Made by a program: the position numbers and the translations under genes
In this document: positions 25,911-35,900 of the stretch, piece by piece
Numbering within the stretch: position 1 is the stretch's first letter
How the letters are laid out: every line of letters begins with the position of its first letter
Notes under the pieces: model-generated
The model's database searches: none
What the model was told of the DNA's origin: nothing
The model's input: only the letters and a program-made list of their open reading frames with translations
Assembly: GCA_002421685.1 (NCBI GenBank)
Contig: DISB01000008.1
Span: 1-64,000, forward strand
From: Bacteroidetes bacterium UBA6221
GTDB taxonomy: Bacteria; Bacteroidota; Bacteroidia; Chitinophagales; Chitinophagaceae
DNA length: 64,000 nt
Reading direction: 5' to 3'

Positions 25911-28900
25911 CTACCTGCCGTGGCACTGTTTGTACTTCTTACCGCTGCCGCAGGGGCAAGGGTCGTTGCGCCCTATTTTAGGCTCGGCCACTACCGGGGA
26001 CTGCTTTGCTGCCTGCCTACCGTCATCGTATACATCCCTTTCATTTGCGGCGTAGTCCTGCCCTGCTTCATCCACTTCTTCCTTGTTGGCGCGCATCTGG
26101 CTCATATCGGTACGCTGTGGCTGCTGCCTTGCGGCCTGTGGCGGTTCTTCCTGCATTGGTATGCCTGCACGCAACAGGAAGGATACGATATTGGTATTAG
26201 TAGTCAGCAGCATCTGTTTGAACAGGTTAAAGCCTTCGAATTTGTATATCAGCAGCGGGTCTTTCTGCTCATAAGAAGCCATCTGAACCGACGATCGCAG
26301 GTCATCCATCGCCCTCAAGTGCTCTTTCCACGCTTCATCTATCAGTGCCAGCGTAATTATTTTCTCCAATGTGAGCAATACCGGTCGCGCACCGTTTTCA
26401 ACAGCCTCTTTCAGGTTGGTCTGCACCTGGATACCGCGAATACCATCGGTGAATGGTATCAATATGTCTTTTATCCGTTCACCGTTCTCTTCATTCAATC
26501 TTTGCAATGTCGGATGAATATTCTGCGCTATTGCAGCCGTTTTACGGCTATACATTGTCTTGGCTTCATGATATAACTTATCGCCTATTCCCTGCAGGTT
26601 AGCCTTTTCAAAGCCATCGGCCAGGGATTGGTCAGGCTCCATGGCCAGGTGTTTCATCACTTCTATCCGGAATGCCTCAAAATCGCGGTTGTCTTCAAAT
26701 TGAGTAGCTAATCCCACACACACATCGTACATAGCATTATCCAGGTCAATAGACAGCCTGTCGCCAAACAGGGCATGCCTGCGACGTTTGTATATCACAT
26801 CACGTTGCGAATTCATTACATCGTCAAACTCCAGCAGGCGTTTACGAATGCCAAAGTTGTTCTCTTCCACTTTTTTCTGCGCGCGCTCTATCGACTTGGT
26901 GATCATGCTATGCTGCAGCACTTCACCTTCTTTATGGCCCATTTTGTCCATCAGTGAAGCTATGCGGCCCGATTGGAACAAACGCATCAGGTCATCCTCC
27001 AGCGAAACAAAGAACTGTGAACTACCGGGATCGCCCTGGCGGCCTGCACGGCCCCGTAACTGGCGGTCGACACGACGGCTTTCGTGGCGCTCCGTACCAA
27101 TAATAGCCAGGCCACCTGCTTCTTTTACACCGGGCCCCAGCTTGATGTCGGTACCGCGGCCGGCCATATTGGTGGCTATCGTAATGGCGCCTGCAAGCCC
27201 CGCTTCAGCAACGATAGTAGCTTCACGGGCGTGCTGCTTCGCGTTCAATACATTGTGCGGCACTTTCTTCTGCTGGAGCATACGGCTCAGCAACTCAGAC
27301 ACCTCCACCGATGTGGTACCCACCAGCACCGGACGACCTTTCTCTTTCAGCGCCTCTATTTCGTCAATAACGGCCTTATATTTTTCACGTTTTGTTTTAT
27401 ACACCAGATCTTGCTGGTCTTTGCGTGATATTGGCAGGTTGGTTGGGATAGTTACTACGTCCAACTTGTATATTTCCCAGAACTCGCCCGCTTCCGTTTC
27501 GGCTGTACCGGTCATACCGGCAAGTTTGTGGTACATACGGAAGAAGTTCTGCAAAGTGATGGTAGCGAAAGTTTGCGTAGCGGCTTCAACTGTTACATTC
27601 TCCTTTGCTTCAATTGCCTGGTGCAGGCCGTCGCTATATCGCCTGCCTTCCATGATACGGCCTGTCTGCTCGTCTACTATCTTTACCTTGCCTTCGATAA
27701 CAACGTATTCTACATCCTTTTCAAACAGGGTATAGGCTTTCAGCAATTGCTGCAACGAATGTATCCTGTCAGCCTTTATGGCATAGTCCTGTAGTAATGC
27801 ATCTTTGCGTTGTGCTTTCTCTTCGTCAGTTACGCCCAGTTTCTCTATTTCTGCCAGTTCAGAACCAATGTCGGGCAATACGAAGAAGTTTGGATCTTCG
27901 GCATGCCCGGTTATCAGGTTGAGGCCCTTGTTTGTCAGGTCAACGCTGTTCTGTTTTTCGTCTATCGTGAAAAACAATTCGGCATCTACCTTAGGCATAT
28001 TGCGTTGCTGCTCGCCCAGGTAGTAGTTTTCTGTTTTCTGTAATATCTGCTTGTTACCTTCTTCGCTCAGGAATTTTATTAATGCGCCGTTCTTAGGTAA
28101 TCCTTTGAAGGCCCTATATAAGTGCAATCCACCAGTTTCCTTATCGGTTTTACCTTCCGCAATCAATCGCTTGGCTTCCGTAAGGCTCTTGCTGACAATT
28201 TTCCTTTGTTCTTCAACCAGTCTTTCTATTCTTGGTTTCAGCTGAGCGAACTGTTGTTCGTCGCCCCGTGGTACCGGACCAGAGATGATTAGTGGTGTAC
28301 GTGCATCATCTATCAATACGCTATCTACTTCATCCACCATAGCATAGTGGTGCTTGCGCTGCACCATTTCATCGGGCTGGTGCACCATGTTATCGCGCAG
28401 GTAATCGAAACCAAATTCGTTGTTGGTGCCGTAAGTAATATCGGCCAGGTAAGCCTTGCGGCGTGCTTCTGAGTTGGGTTGATGCTTATCTATGCAATCG
28501 GTGGTCAAGCCCAGAAATTCGAATATAGGGCCATTCCACTCCTGGTCGCGGCGGGCCAGGTAATCGTTCACAGTCACTATATGCACACCCATGCCCGAAA
28601 GCGCATTCACGTACGCGGGTAAAGTGGAAACCAGGGTTTTACCCTCGCCGGTAGCCATTTCTGATATTTTGCCCTGGTGCAGTACTATACCGCCTATAAG
28701 CTGCACATCATAATGCAGCATATTCCATGTCACTTTGTTTCCTGCAGCTATCCACGTATTCTTATAAATGACATTGTCCCCCTCAATAGTGATATGTTCC
28801 CTGCCTACGGCCAATTCCCTGTCCAGGTCAGTTGCAGTAGCCGCGAGCTCTTCATTTTCCTTAAAACGCCGAGCGGTCTCCTTTACTACCGCAAAGGCTT

Positions 28901-29231
28901 CCGGTAGTATTTTTTCCAGCACTTCTTCCAGCATTTCGTCCTTTCTCTTTACCAGCTTATCCACTTCGTCATATATAGCCTCGCGGTTATGAAGTTCTGC
29001 ATCAGGATGTTCTTCAGCTTCGGCCTTCTTCGCCGCTATTTCTTCGTCTATCCCCTTCAGGTGCTCTTGTATCGTAGCTTTGAATTCGCTGGTTTTGTTC
29101 CTTAGCTGATCGTTCGAAAGGGTTTGCAGCCGGGAATAATAATTATTAATTTCATCTACTATGGGCTGCATTTTTTTTACGTCTTTTTCAGACTTACTGC
29201 CGCCAAATATCTTCGAAAGAAAACCTATCAT
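25911..29231 (-). CDS. secA: Preprotein translocase ATPase SecA
   Basis: SecA drives unfolded proteins through SecYEG using ATP. The 1106-residue product is of the long Bacteroidota type. It shows the first nucleotide-binding domain (GEGKTLVS, VNDYLARRDQEW, and the DEAD-type DEVDSVLIDDARTPLIISG), the preprotein cross-linking domain with an insertion of about 150 residues (roughly 320-470, containing FTIDEKQNSVDLT), the second nucleotide domain (ATNMAGRGTDIKLG, DRQLRGRAGRQGDPG), helical scaffold, and a C-terminal zinc tail CPCGSGKKYKQCH that binds SecB or ribosomes. All key residues seen are intact. Confidence 0.97.
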   Translation of the reverse strand: MIGFLSKIFGGSKSEKDVKKMQPIVDEINNYYSRLQTLSNDQLRNKTSEFKATIQEHLKGIDEEIAAKKAEAEEHPDAELHNREAIYDEVDKLVKRKDEMLEEVLEKILPEAFAVVKETARRFKENEELAATATDLDRELAVGREHITIEGDNVIYKNTWIAAGNKVTWNMLHYDVQLIGGIVLHQGKISEMATGEGKTLVSTLPAYVNALSGMGVHIVTVNDYLARRDQEWNGPIFEFLGLTTDCIDKHQPNSEARRKAYLADITYGTNNEFGFDYLRDNMVHQPDEMVQRKHHYAMVDEVDSVLIDDARTPLIISGPVPRGDEQQFAQLKPRIERLVEEQRKIVSKSLTEAKRLIAEGKTDKETGGLHLYRAFKGLPKNGALIKFLSEEGNKQILQKTENYYLGEQQRNMPKVDAELFFTIDEKQNSVDLTNKGLNLITGHAEDPNFFVLPDIGSELAEIEKLGVTDEEKAQRKDALLQDYAIKADRIHSLQQLLKAYTLFEKDVEYVVIEGKVKIVDEQTGRIMEGRRYSDGLHQAIEAKENVTVEAATQTFATITLQNFFRMYHKLAGMTGTAETEAGEFWEIYKLDVVTIPTNLPISRKDQQDLVYKTKREKYKAVIDEIEALKEKGRPVLVGTTSVEVSELLSRMLQQKKVPHNVLNAKQHAREATIVAEAGLAGAITIATNMAGRGTDIKLGPGVKEAGGLAIIGTERHESRRVDRQLRGRAGRQGDPGSSQFFVSLEDDLMRLFQSGRIASLMDKMGHKEGEVLQHSMITKSIERAQKKVEENNFGIRKRLLEFDDVMNSQRDVIYKRRRHALFGDRLSIDLDNAMYDVCVGLATQFEDNRDFEAFRIEVMKHLAMEPDQSLADGFEKANLQGIGDKLYHEAKTMYSRKTAAIAQNIHPTLQRLNEENGERIKDILIPFTDGIRGIQVQTNLKEAVENGARPVLLTLEKIITLALIDEAWKEHLRAMDDLRSSVQMASYEQKDPLLIYKFEGFNLFKQMLLTTNTNIVSFLLRAGIPMQEEPPQAARQQPQRTDMSQMRANKEEVDEAGQDYAANERDVYDDGRQAAKQSPVVAEPKIGRNDPCPCGSGKKYKQCHGR

Positions 29232-29494
29232 TTTGAATTATGTTATTTTTATGTTGACCCTACGCGACAACAGCCTTTTCGCTTTATTTATTCCTTTTCA
29301 TATCAAATCCTATGCAGTTTTATTTTAACTGACAGGCTGGCACACAAGGGGCGTCAAAGCTACGCCAATTGGGGGATTTCAACAAACGCTTAAATCGGCA
29401 CGGGACCAGTTTAAAAATTTTTTATTGTAATAGCTTGCAAGGCAAGAAAATTTTTCTGTATTTTGGGGGAATAAATTCAGAAAAAGCAATAATT

Positions 29495-30034
29495 ATGAAA
29501 AAAGCCTTCATCCTCGTTACAACTGTTTTGGTGTCAGCATTAATGGCAAACAAGGGTTTTGCACAGGAAGATGAATTAGTAGGGGTTTTCCGCTGGTACA
29601 ACCCCACCGACCAAAACTATGTAACCGTTGCAGATGGTGAGTTCCAGGAAGGACAGTTGTTGAATTGGAATTGGAAAGATAAGACACAGATGTTCGTGGC
29701 TTATCGTAATCCAGGTCCCGATCGCGTAGCAGTCTATCGCTGGTACAACCCCCATACAAAGGACTATGCTTCTATTGCAGAAGATGAGTTTACTGACGAC
29801 AACATGATAAAAATGGGTTACACCGATAAGACTTTACAGTTTTATGCCCTGACACGTCGCGGCCCGAACACTGTGGAAGTGTACCGCTGGTATGTACCTA
29901 AAAACCGCGATTGGGTTACTATTCCCGAAGAAGGTGATACCGACAACTACTACAAAAAAGGCAACCGTCGTAAAACATTCCAGTACTACGGTATTCGCAG
30001 GAGCAGTGATGCATCTCTGTACAACCAACTGTAA
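29495..30034 (+). CDS. Secreted protein with three DUF5648-like repeats
   Basis: The ATG at 29495 gives 179 residues with a signal peptide (MKKAFILVTTVLVSALMANKGFAQ); upstream in-frame residues are not signal-like. The mature part is three repeats of about 50 residues, each with V-x-V-[FY]-RWYNP or RWYVP, then DYV/DYA/DWV-T-[VI], an acidic E..F segment and K-T-x-[QM]-F. This is the pattern of DUF5648 repeats, which occur in secreted and peptidase-linked bacterial proteins and may bind ligands in a tachylectin-like manner. It ends NQL and is followed by a perfect terminator. Divergent from secA. Confidence 0.8.
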   Translation: MKKAFILVTTVLVSALMANKGFAQEDELVGVFRWYNPTDQNYVTVADGEFQEGQLLNWNWKDKTQMFVAYRNPGPDRVAVYRWYNPHTKDYASIAEDEFTDDNMIKMGYTDKTLQFYALTRRGPNTVEVYRWYVPKNRDWVTIPEEGDTDNYYKKGNRRKTFQYYGIRRSSDASLYNQL

Positions 30035-30050
30035 TCAGCATATTATCATA

Positions 30051-30090
30051 AAACGACAAAGCCCGCATACTGCGGGCTTTGTCGTTTTAT
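30051..30090 (+). terminator. Strong terminator after the DUF5648-like gene
   Basis: A 17-base-pair perfect hairpin, arms AAACGACAAAGCCCGCA and TGCGGGCTTTGTCGTTT with a 3-base loop (30051-30087), followed by TAT. The arms contain a T-run in each direction (GTTT), so it may act on both strands. Confidence 0.85.
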
Positions 30091-30644
30091 GCAGTACCTC
30101 CCCGATTAAATACCTGGGAAATTACCAGGCCCACATGCCTAATAGCGCAGTTATGATTCTCCGTGATCAAATACAAACCGTACGGTATTCATAATACCGT
30201 ACGCAGATAGGTGGTGTATTCAATAATAATTCATAATACTATTGGTCTTTAATATGCAAAGTACTAATCCACTAGTAAGGATATTATGTACAGATGTGGG
30301 CCTGGAAGCTATGCTGATGCTGAAACCAAACAATACCGGCAGGTCGTCAAAAGTACCGCCGCCTGTAAAAGAGCGGGTAAGCAGGTGTGTAAAACCTGCC
30401 GTCGCCAACCAGCCTCAAATATAGTGGGTGCTGTAAACTACACATTATATCTGCAGTAGAGTGCATCCGGCATGGCCGCCATGTTTTATATGGTTCGGCC
30501 ATCACCGTATATCAGGAACAGATGGAACAAAAACTACATTAAAGTACCGGCAGGCCCTATGAAAACCTGCCGGTAGTATCGGCCGAATGGATGACATAAC
30601 CTCAACATTTTCCGACAAGTTACTTAGTACACCAGTACTCCATA
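30091..30644. other. Intergenic region rich in inverted repeats, no convincing gene
   Basis: About 550 bases without a credible ORF. It holds a perfect 11-base-pair hairpin, CGTACGGTATT / AATACCGTACG (30179-30203); CCTGG..CCAGG at about 30113-30130; and TACCGGCAGG / CCTGCCGGTA (30544-30573), whose first arm also occurs at 30334-30343. Short frames on both strands (about 60 residues) have no signal, RBS context or family. The density of palindromes hints at a small structured RNA or a decayed mobile element, but nothing can be assigned. Confidence 0.4.
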
Positions 30645-31055
30645 CTAGAGCATACCGCAAGATTGCGGGGTACTGATGGTACAGGCTTCTTCACTGCTGT
30701 TCGCTATCTTAAAATGCAAGGTATGCAGACCTGCTGCAACAGTATAATACTCAGACGTAGCGCCCGGACCAAGCGTGGTAATGACCGAACCATCCCACAA
30801 AACGCTGTACGTCTGGCTGGTACCGGTCTTATTAATGAATCTTACCCTCGCTGTTTCATTGGCTTCACATTTGCGGGTTTCGCAACGAGGACCGGTATAG
30901 TCTGAGGGACAAAGGCAAGTGCCATTGCTGCACGTTCCGCCATTTTTACATGAGACTCCCTCGCATTCATCTACTGGTTTGGTACAGCCTGTATATAATA
31001 CGAGCCCGAATATTGTTGTTACTACTAATGCGGAAATTAAAATCAAGCGTTGCAT
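30645..31055 (-). CDS. EGF-domain lipoprotein
   Basis: A 136-residue protein. The N-terminus (MQRLILISALVVTTIFGLVLYTGC) is a lipoprotein signal with cysteine 24. Residues about 30-62 form a clear EGF-like module with six cysteines (CEGVSCKNGGTCSNG, then CLCPSDYTGPRCE), followed by a ~70-residue beta-rich domain (ARVRFINKTGTSQTYSVLWD, LGPGATSEYYTVAAGLHTLH) with two further cysteines. EGF modules are uncommon in bacteria but recur in Bacteroidota surface lipoproteins; a binding role is likely. Single gene. Confidence 0.8.
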   Translation of the reverse strand: MQRLILISALVVTTIFGLVLYTGCTKPVDECEGVSCKNGGTCSNGTCLCPSDYTGPRCETRKCEANETARVRFINKTGTSQTYSVLWDGSVITTLGPGATSEYYTVAAGLHTLHFKIANSSEEACTISTPQSCGML

Positions 31056-31167
31056 AACATTCTGTTTTTTGAATTGTGATTAAAATTATTGCAAGGCTTA
31101 AGGTATATTCATGACATATGTCACTTAAATATACATATTTAATCATTGTCTTGCAATTGCAGGCAAC

Positions 31168-31193
31168 AAAAAAGACGCCTTGCGGCGTCTTTT
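31168..31193 (-). terminator. Terminator of gldJ
   Basis: AGACGCC (31173-31179) pairs with GGCGTCT (31184-31190), flanked by A- and T-runs, about 25 bases after the gldJ stop. On the minus strand six T follow the hairpin. Confidence 0.8.
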
Positions 31194-31218
31194 CCTATAA
31201 ACAGATTAATTCAAAAAA

Positions 31219-32748
31219 TTACCTTCTGGGCGGACGGCCTTTACCACCAAAGAAGTTTCCGGCTTTCTCGCTGTTGTCACCATTGGGGCTACCCATACGG
31301 TCCATAACGCAACGGAAACCAACCGTTGAACTTGCCTGGTATGCTTGCATAAAGCGGCGCGCACCGGGGTTCATGTAATATGAGCGGTCAGCCCAGGAAC
31401 CACCTTTGTACACTTTAGCTTCGTTGCTAATCAGGGTGTTGGTGCCATAAGCATAGTTATACATAGAAGCACTATCACCATCCTGGTAATCCCTCAGATC
31501 TGCAACCAGGCCATCAAATGCTTCGTAAGCAGCCATTTCCGTACTGTCCATTAGGCGAGTTTGCAGGTGGCCCAATGTATCTTTTTCATCCAGTGCGTTA
31601 TCTTCTGACAACCTTACATATGTTTCATATACATTACCGCGGAAAGGACGGAAATCGTTCAAATCGCGGGTATAAGGGCGATAAGTATCTAATACCCACT
31701 CACTTACGTTACCAGCCATATTGTAAAGGCCATAAGCGTTAGGAGCATATGAAAATACCGGTGCGGTAATATCAGCATTATCATTCAATGCGCCGGCTAT
31801 ACCCATCGCATCACCTCTACCACGCTTAAAGTTACCCAGGAACTCACCTTGGTAAGAGTTGCGCAGGCCGTAACGAGTAGTATAAGCGTCACCCCAGGGG
31901 TAAACATTGCGGTCGGTAATAACTTCTTCACCACGACGGCGTTTAGTCTCTGGTTCAGGGTTGTTACCTATATTACCCAGTGCTGCATATTCCCACTCAG
32001 CCTCTGTAGGCAGGCGGTAGTTAGGCAACAGGTAGCCATCAGAATACCTCATGTTACGATATCCCGAACCCTGGGGGTCCAGGTCGCGCTTACGTCCTTT
32101 TGTAGGCAACCCCTCGTATTGGCCATTTACATAAGTCTCTGTGTCAAAGATATCTTCATTCACCTGGTTAGGATTCCTTTTCAGGCGTCCGTTTTTTATC
32201 AGGATATATTCGTTCACCCTGTCACTACGCCATTTGGCGAAAGCCCTTGCCTGGTGCCAGTTTACACCTACAACCGGATAATTGTCGTAAGCTGCTGAAC
32301 GGAAATAATACTGAACATAAGGCTCGTTGTAAGCAAGAGCTGAACGCCACACCGAAGTATCAGGCATAGCCTCGGCTATAACCAGCGGGTAGTCAGCTCC
32401 ATAAGTGCGCGACAACCAATAGATATATTCGCGGTAATGTACGTTGGCAACCTCCGTTTCATCCATGTAAAATGAAGATACGGAAACAGTACGGGGTACA
32501 TTATTCCTTGACAGGGTCAGGTCCTCTTCGGTCATGCCCATTGTGAAACGGCCACCTTCAACGAAAGTAAGGCCGGGGCCGGTTTGCTGCCCCTGGTAGT
32601 TGGCTACATCAAAACCACCCAGGCGCGGGTCGTTATAGTCCCAACCGGTTACCCTGGATACCCCGGTTGATTTATTGGAGGAACAAGCCGAAAACAGGGT
32701 TGCTACTCCGATACAAAGCAAGCTCACGCCGACAAGAGATCTTTTCAT
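31219..32748 (-). CDS. gldJ: Type IX secretion / gliding lipoprotein GldJ
   Basis: GldJ is an outer-membrane-associated lipoprotein of the type IX secretion machine; it stabilises GldK and is needed for secretion and, where present, gliding. The 509-residue product has a lipoprotein signal (MKRSLVGVSLLCIGVATLFSAC) and a formylglycine-generating-enzyme (sulfatase-modifying factor) fold with FVEGGRFTMGMTEEDL, FYMDETEVANVHYREYI, NYPVVGVNWHQARAFAKW, LPTEAEWEYAA and MAGNVSEWVLDTYRP, ending in GGSWADRSYYMNPGARR and VGFRCVMDR. GldK is a paralogue with the same fold; I call GldJ because the gene is divergent from porU-porV, as in other members of the phylum. Confidence 0.9.
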   Translation of the reverse strand: MKRSLVGVSLLCIGVATLFSACSSNKSTGVSRVTGWDYNDPRLGGFDVANYQGQQTGPGLTFVEGGRFTMGMTEEDLTLSRNNVPRTVSVSSFYMDETEVANVHYREYIYWLSRTYGADYPLVIAEAMPDTSVWRSALAYNEPYVQYYFRSAAYDNYPVVGVNWHQARAFAKWRSDRVNEYILIKNGRLKRNPNQVNEDIFDTETYVNGQYEGLPTKGRKRDLDPQGSGYRNMRYSDGYLLPNYRLPTEAEWEYAALGNIGNNPEPETKRRRGEEVITDRNVYPWGDAYTTRYGLRNSYQGEFLGNFKRGRGDAMGIAGALNDNADITAPVFSYAPNAYGLYNMAGNVSEWVLDTYRPYTRDLNDFRPFRGNVYETYVRLSEDNALDEKDTLGHLQTRLMDSTEMAAYEAFDGLVADLRDYQDGDSASMYNYAYGTNTLISNEAKVYKGGSWADRSYYMNPGARRFMQAYQASSTVGFRCVMDRMGSPNGDNSEKAGNFFGGKGRPPRR

Positions 32749-32966
32749 AATCTAAAGAAAAAAGTTTGCTACAAATTGTGTTGAATAATCTGTTAAAGTG
32801 TTACAATATTAGAGTGTTCTTTTCAAAATGTCAAGCTTTATAAGAATAATGCTAAAAAAATGTTGTTTTCCTTGTTTTTACCAAAAAAATAATAACGTCG
32901 TGAAATTTAACGTTATATACCGGGACCGGATGACGTTATTCTGACAGTCCTATGCCCGGAATCCAG

Positions 32967-32974
32967 TATATTTG
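32967..32974 (+). promoter_or_regulatory. -7 box for porU
   Basis: TATATTTG is an exact TAnnTTTG match, ending 18 bases before the porU ATG at 32993. It overlaps a TTG (32972) that a longer frame would use as start, so the ATG is preferred. Confidence 0.55.
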
Positions 32975-32992
32975 AAAACCCCAATTATTATT

Positions 32993-35900
32993 ATGAAGTT
33001 AACCAGATACAACGGAACAGTTGCAATCGTGCTTGTTTTACTTTTACTAACAGGCACATTCACGAAACTCGCGGGCAAAACGTCTACATTAACGGTACAG
33101 GACCTGGATGTACAAGCAGGTTACGTGGCCAAACGCGTAGACCTTCAGTACTATTCTACCCCACTGGTGACCATTACAGGCATCACATACCAAGCGGTTA
33201 ACAGGATACCTGACGACGCTATTCCTGCTAATCCGCAGAATTTTGATATCATCCTCGGGCTTGACCGGAAAAAACCATTCGCAGTGGTGCGCATACCTGC
33301 CTTCTCTTACGATGCTGAAGGCAATCTGCAGCGCATAAAAACATTGACCTTTGAATACACAGAAGAGACCCCGCCAGCACAACCCGGAGAAAGCCGCTCG
33401 GCAGCTAAGGGCACTGCCGGCTTCGACTCTCCCTTAGCCAGTGGCACATGGCATAAAATTGCAGTATCCAATACGGGATTATACAAAATAGACCACGATT
33501 TCCTGTCTATGCATTTTGGGGTGTCTAACATCAGTTCTTCCCGGATAAGGTTGTTCGGTTATGGCGGCAATATGCTGCCTGAACAGAATACAGGTAGTGT
33601 AACAGGCCTCACGGAAACAGCGATATGGGTGAACGACGGTGGTGACGGCACCTTCGGACCGGGCGATTATTTTGTTTTTTACGCGCAGGGACCTTTAAAC
33701 TGGAATCCTTCCGGGGATAGAACCCAACTCATACAAGAAAAGAATTTTTACGGAGACAAGGGTTATTACTTCCTGAACTTCGATGGCACTGCTGAAAAAC
33801 GGGTGCAGCAACAGGATAATCCGCCTGCAGGCAATGTTACTGTGAACAGCTATTCAGGGGTAGCTCTGCACGAGCAGGACCTGGCCAATCCTCAAAAGTT
33901 CGGTAAACTGTGGTGGGGAGAGGAATTCAGCAGCGCACCAGGCAAACAGAACAGCCACACCATCACGCTGGATATAGGTGATGTCATTGACTCTGTACAG
34001 TTCAATGTACACCTTGTTAATACTTCTACAACACGAGGTATGTTCAATGTATCAGTTAACGGGCAACCGATAGGCAACCTGGACATTGAGGCGACAAACA
34101 ATGTGGATTATGCACCTAAAGCCATGGGGCAACAAATAATAGCGAAAATGCCCTTCAATGCAGCGGCTGCGGATATACGCATTGATTATTCCACCTCCGC
34201 CAATGATGGCTCCGGCTGGCTTGACTACGTACGTGTAAACATGCGCAAGCCGCTCTCTATGAACGGCAATACGCTCCTTTTCTGCGACCTGAACAGTGTG
34301 GGTACCGGCAATGCAGCTACCTATCAGTTGGCCAATGCTAACGGCGGTACGCAGGTTTGGGATGTTACAGACCCGCAAAACCCGGTAAAGATGAGCGGTT
34401 CGCTGAATGGCAGTACTTACAGCTTTACGCAATCGGCCGACGAATTACACCGGTTTGCAGCTATGAACAACACTAATCTTGATGCACCTGAATATGTAGG
34501 TAAAATAGCTAATCAAAATCTATATGGTTCGGGCCCGGTAGATTATATCATAGTTACATATCCCGGTTTTAAACCTGCTGCGGAAAAACTGGCGGACTTT
34601 CACAGGCAGCGCAGTGGAATGAGAGTGATGGTAGCCACTACCGACCAGGTGTATAACGAATTCTCATCCGGCGGACAGGATATTTCAGCAATCCGCGACC
34701 TGGCTCGTATGTTCTACGAACGTGCAGGAATGAACGAAGCGGAAATGCCAAAATACCTGCTATTGATGGGCGACGCTTCTTACGACTATAAAGACCGGAT
34801 AGGTGGAAACACTAATTTCGCTCCAACATTTGAAGCAAGGGAATCTTTCCGGTTTCTTTCAACATACAGTAACGACGATTTCTTCGGTTTCCTGGATGAG
34901 GGAGAAGACATAGAGCGATATGACATTGTTAACGCCCTGGACATAGGAGTTGGGCGTATTCCAGCCAAAACATTGCAGGAAGCGGATAATGTGGTGAACA
35001 AAATACTGCATTACAAAAGCCCCACCACGCTAGGCGCCTGGCGTTTATCCACTATGTTCATTGCAGACAATGCCGACGGTGCCGGCGACCACCTGGCCGA
35101 TGCCGAGGTCATGAACAATGTTGTGACCGAAAACAGCAATATTCACAACGCGTCCAAGGTATATCTTAACGCCATACCCCTGATATCTACCCCGGGAGGA
35201 CAGCGTGCGCCCGATGCCAACAAATCTATCAATGACGGTGTATTCAAGGGCCTGTTCCTGCTCAACTACAGCGGGCATGGCAATACCACCGTTCTGGCGC
35301 ATGAGCGTATCGTTACCAAAGACGATTACAACAAGTGGCGAAACCTGGACAAGTTGCCGTTTATGGTGACCGCAACCTGCGATTTCGGCCAGTTCGACCA
35401 GCCATCATTCGTGTCCTCGGGCGAAGAATTGATGCTGAAGTACAATGGCGGTGTGATAGCTACCCTCACCACCACGCACCTGGTTTATGCCTTTGCCAAC
35501 GAAATGTTGAACCGGGAATTCCTGGCTGCACAATTCCAGCATGTTAACGGCAAATGGAATACATTCGGCGATGCAATGCGTATAGGTAAAAACAGCGCCT
35601 ATGCAACCGGGGCAGAATCAGGTGTAATCGAGAACTTTCGCAAGTTTGTCCTGTTGGGCGACCCCGCACTAGAACCGAATTTTCCCGAGTTCTTTATTCA
35701 TACCGAAGCAGTAAAAGAAGGAACTACAGGGTTGGCTACCAATACCATCAGCGCTTTGGGCGAATATGTAATTGATGGTAAGGTGACCGATGTAAACGGC
35801 AACATACTGGATAACTTCAACGGTACATTAGCTGTTACCATTTTCGATAAACCCCGCTCCGTTAAGACAATCAACGGAAAAGAAAGAACCTTTAAGGTAC

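Noticed and set aside
30220..30424. Overlapping short frames (about 60 residues) on both strands
   Set aside because: No signal, ribosome-site context or family on either strand; composition fits chance frames in a non-coding gap.
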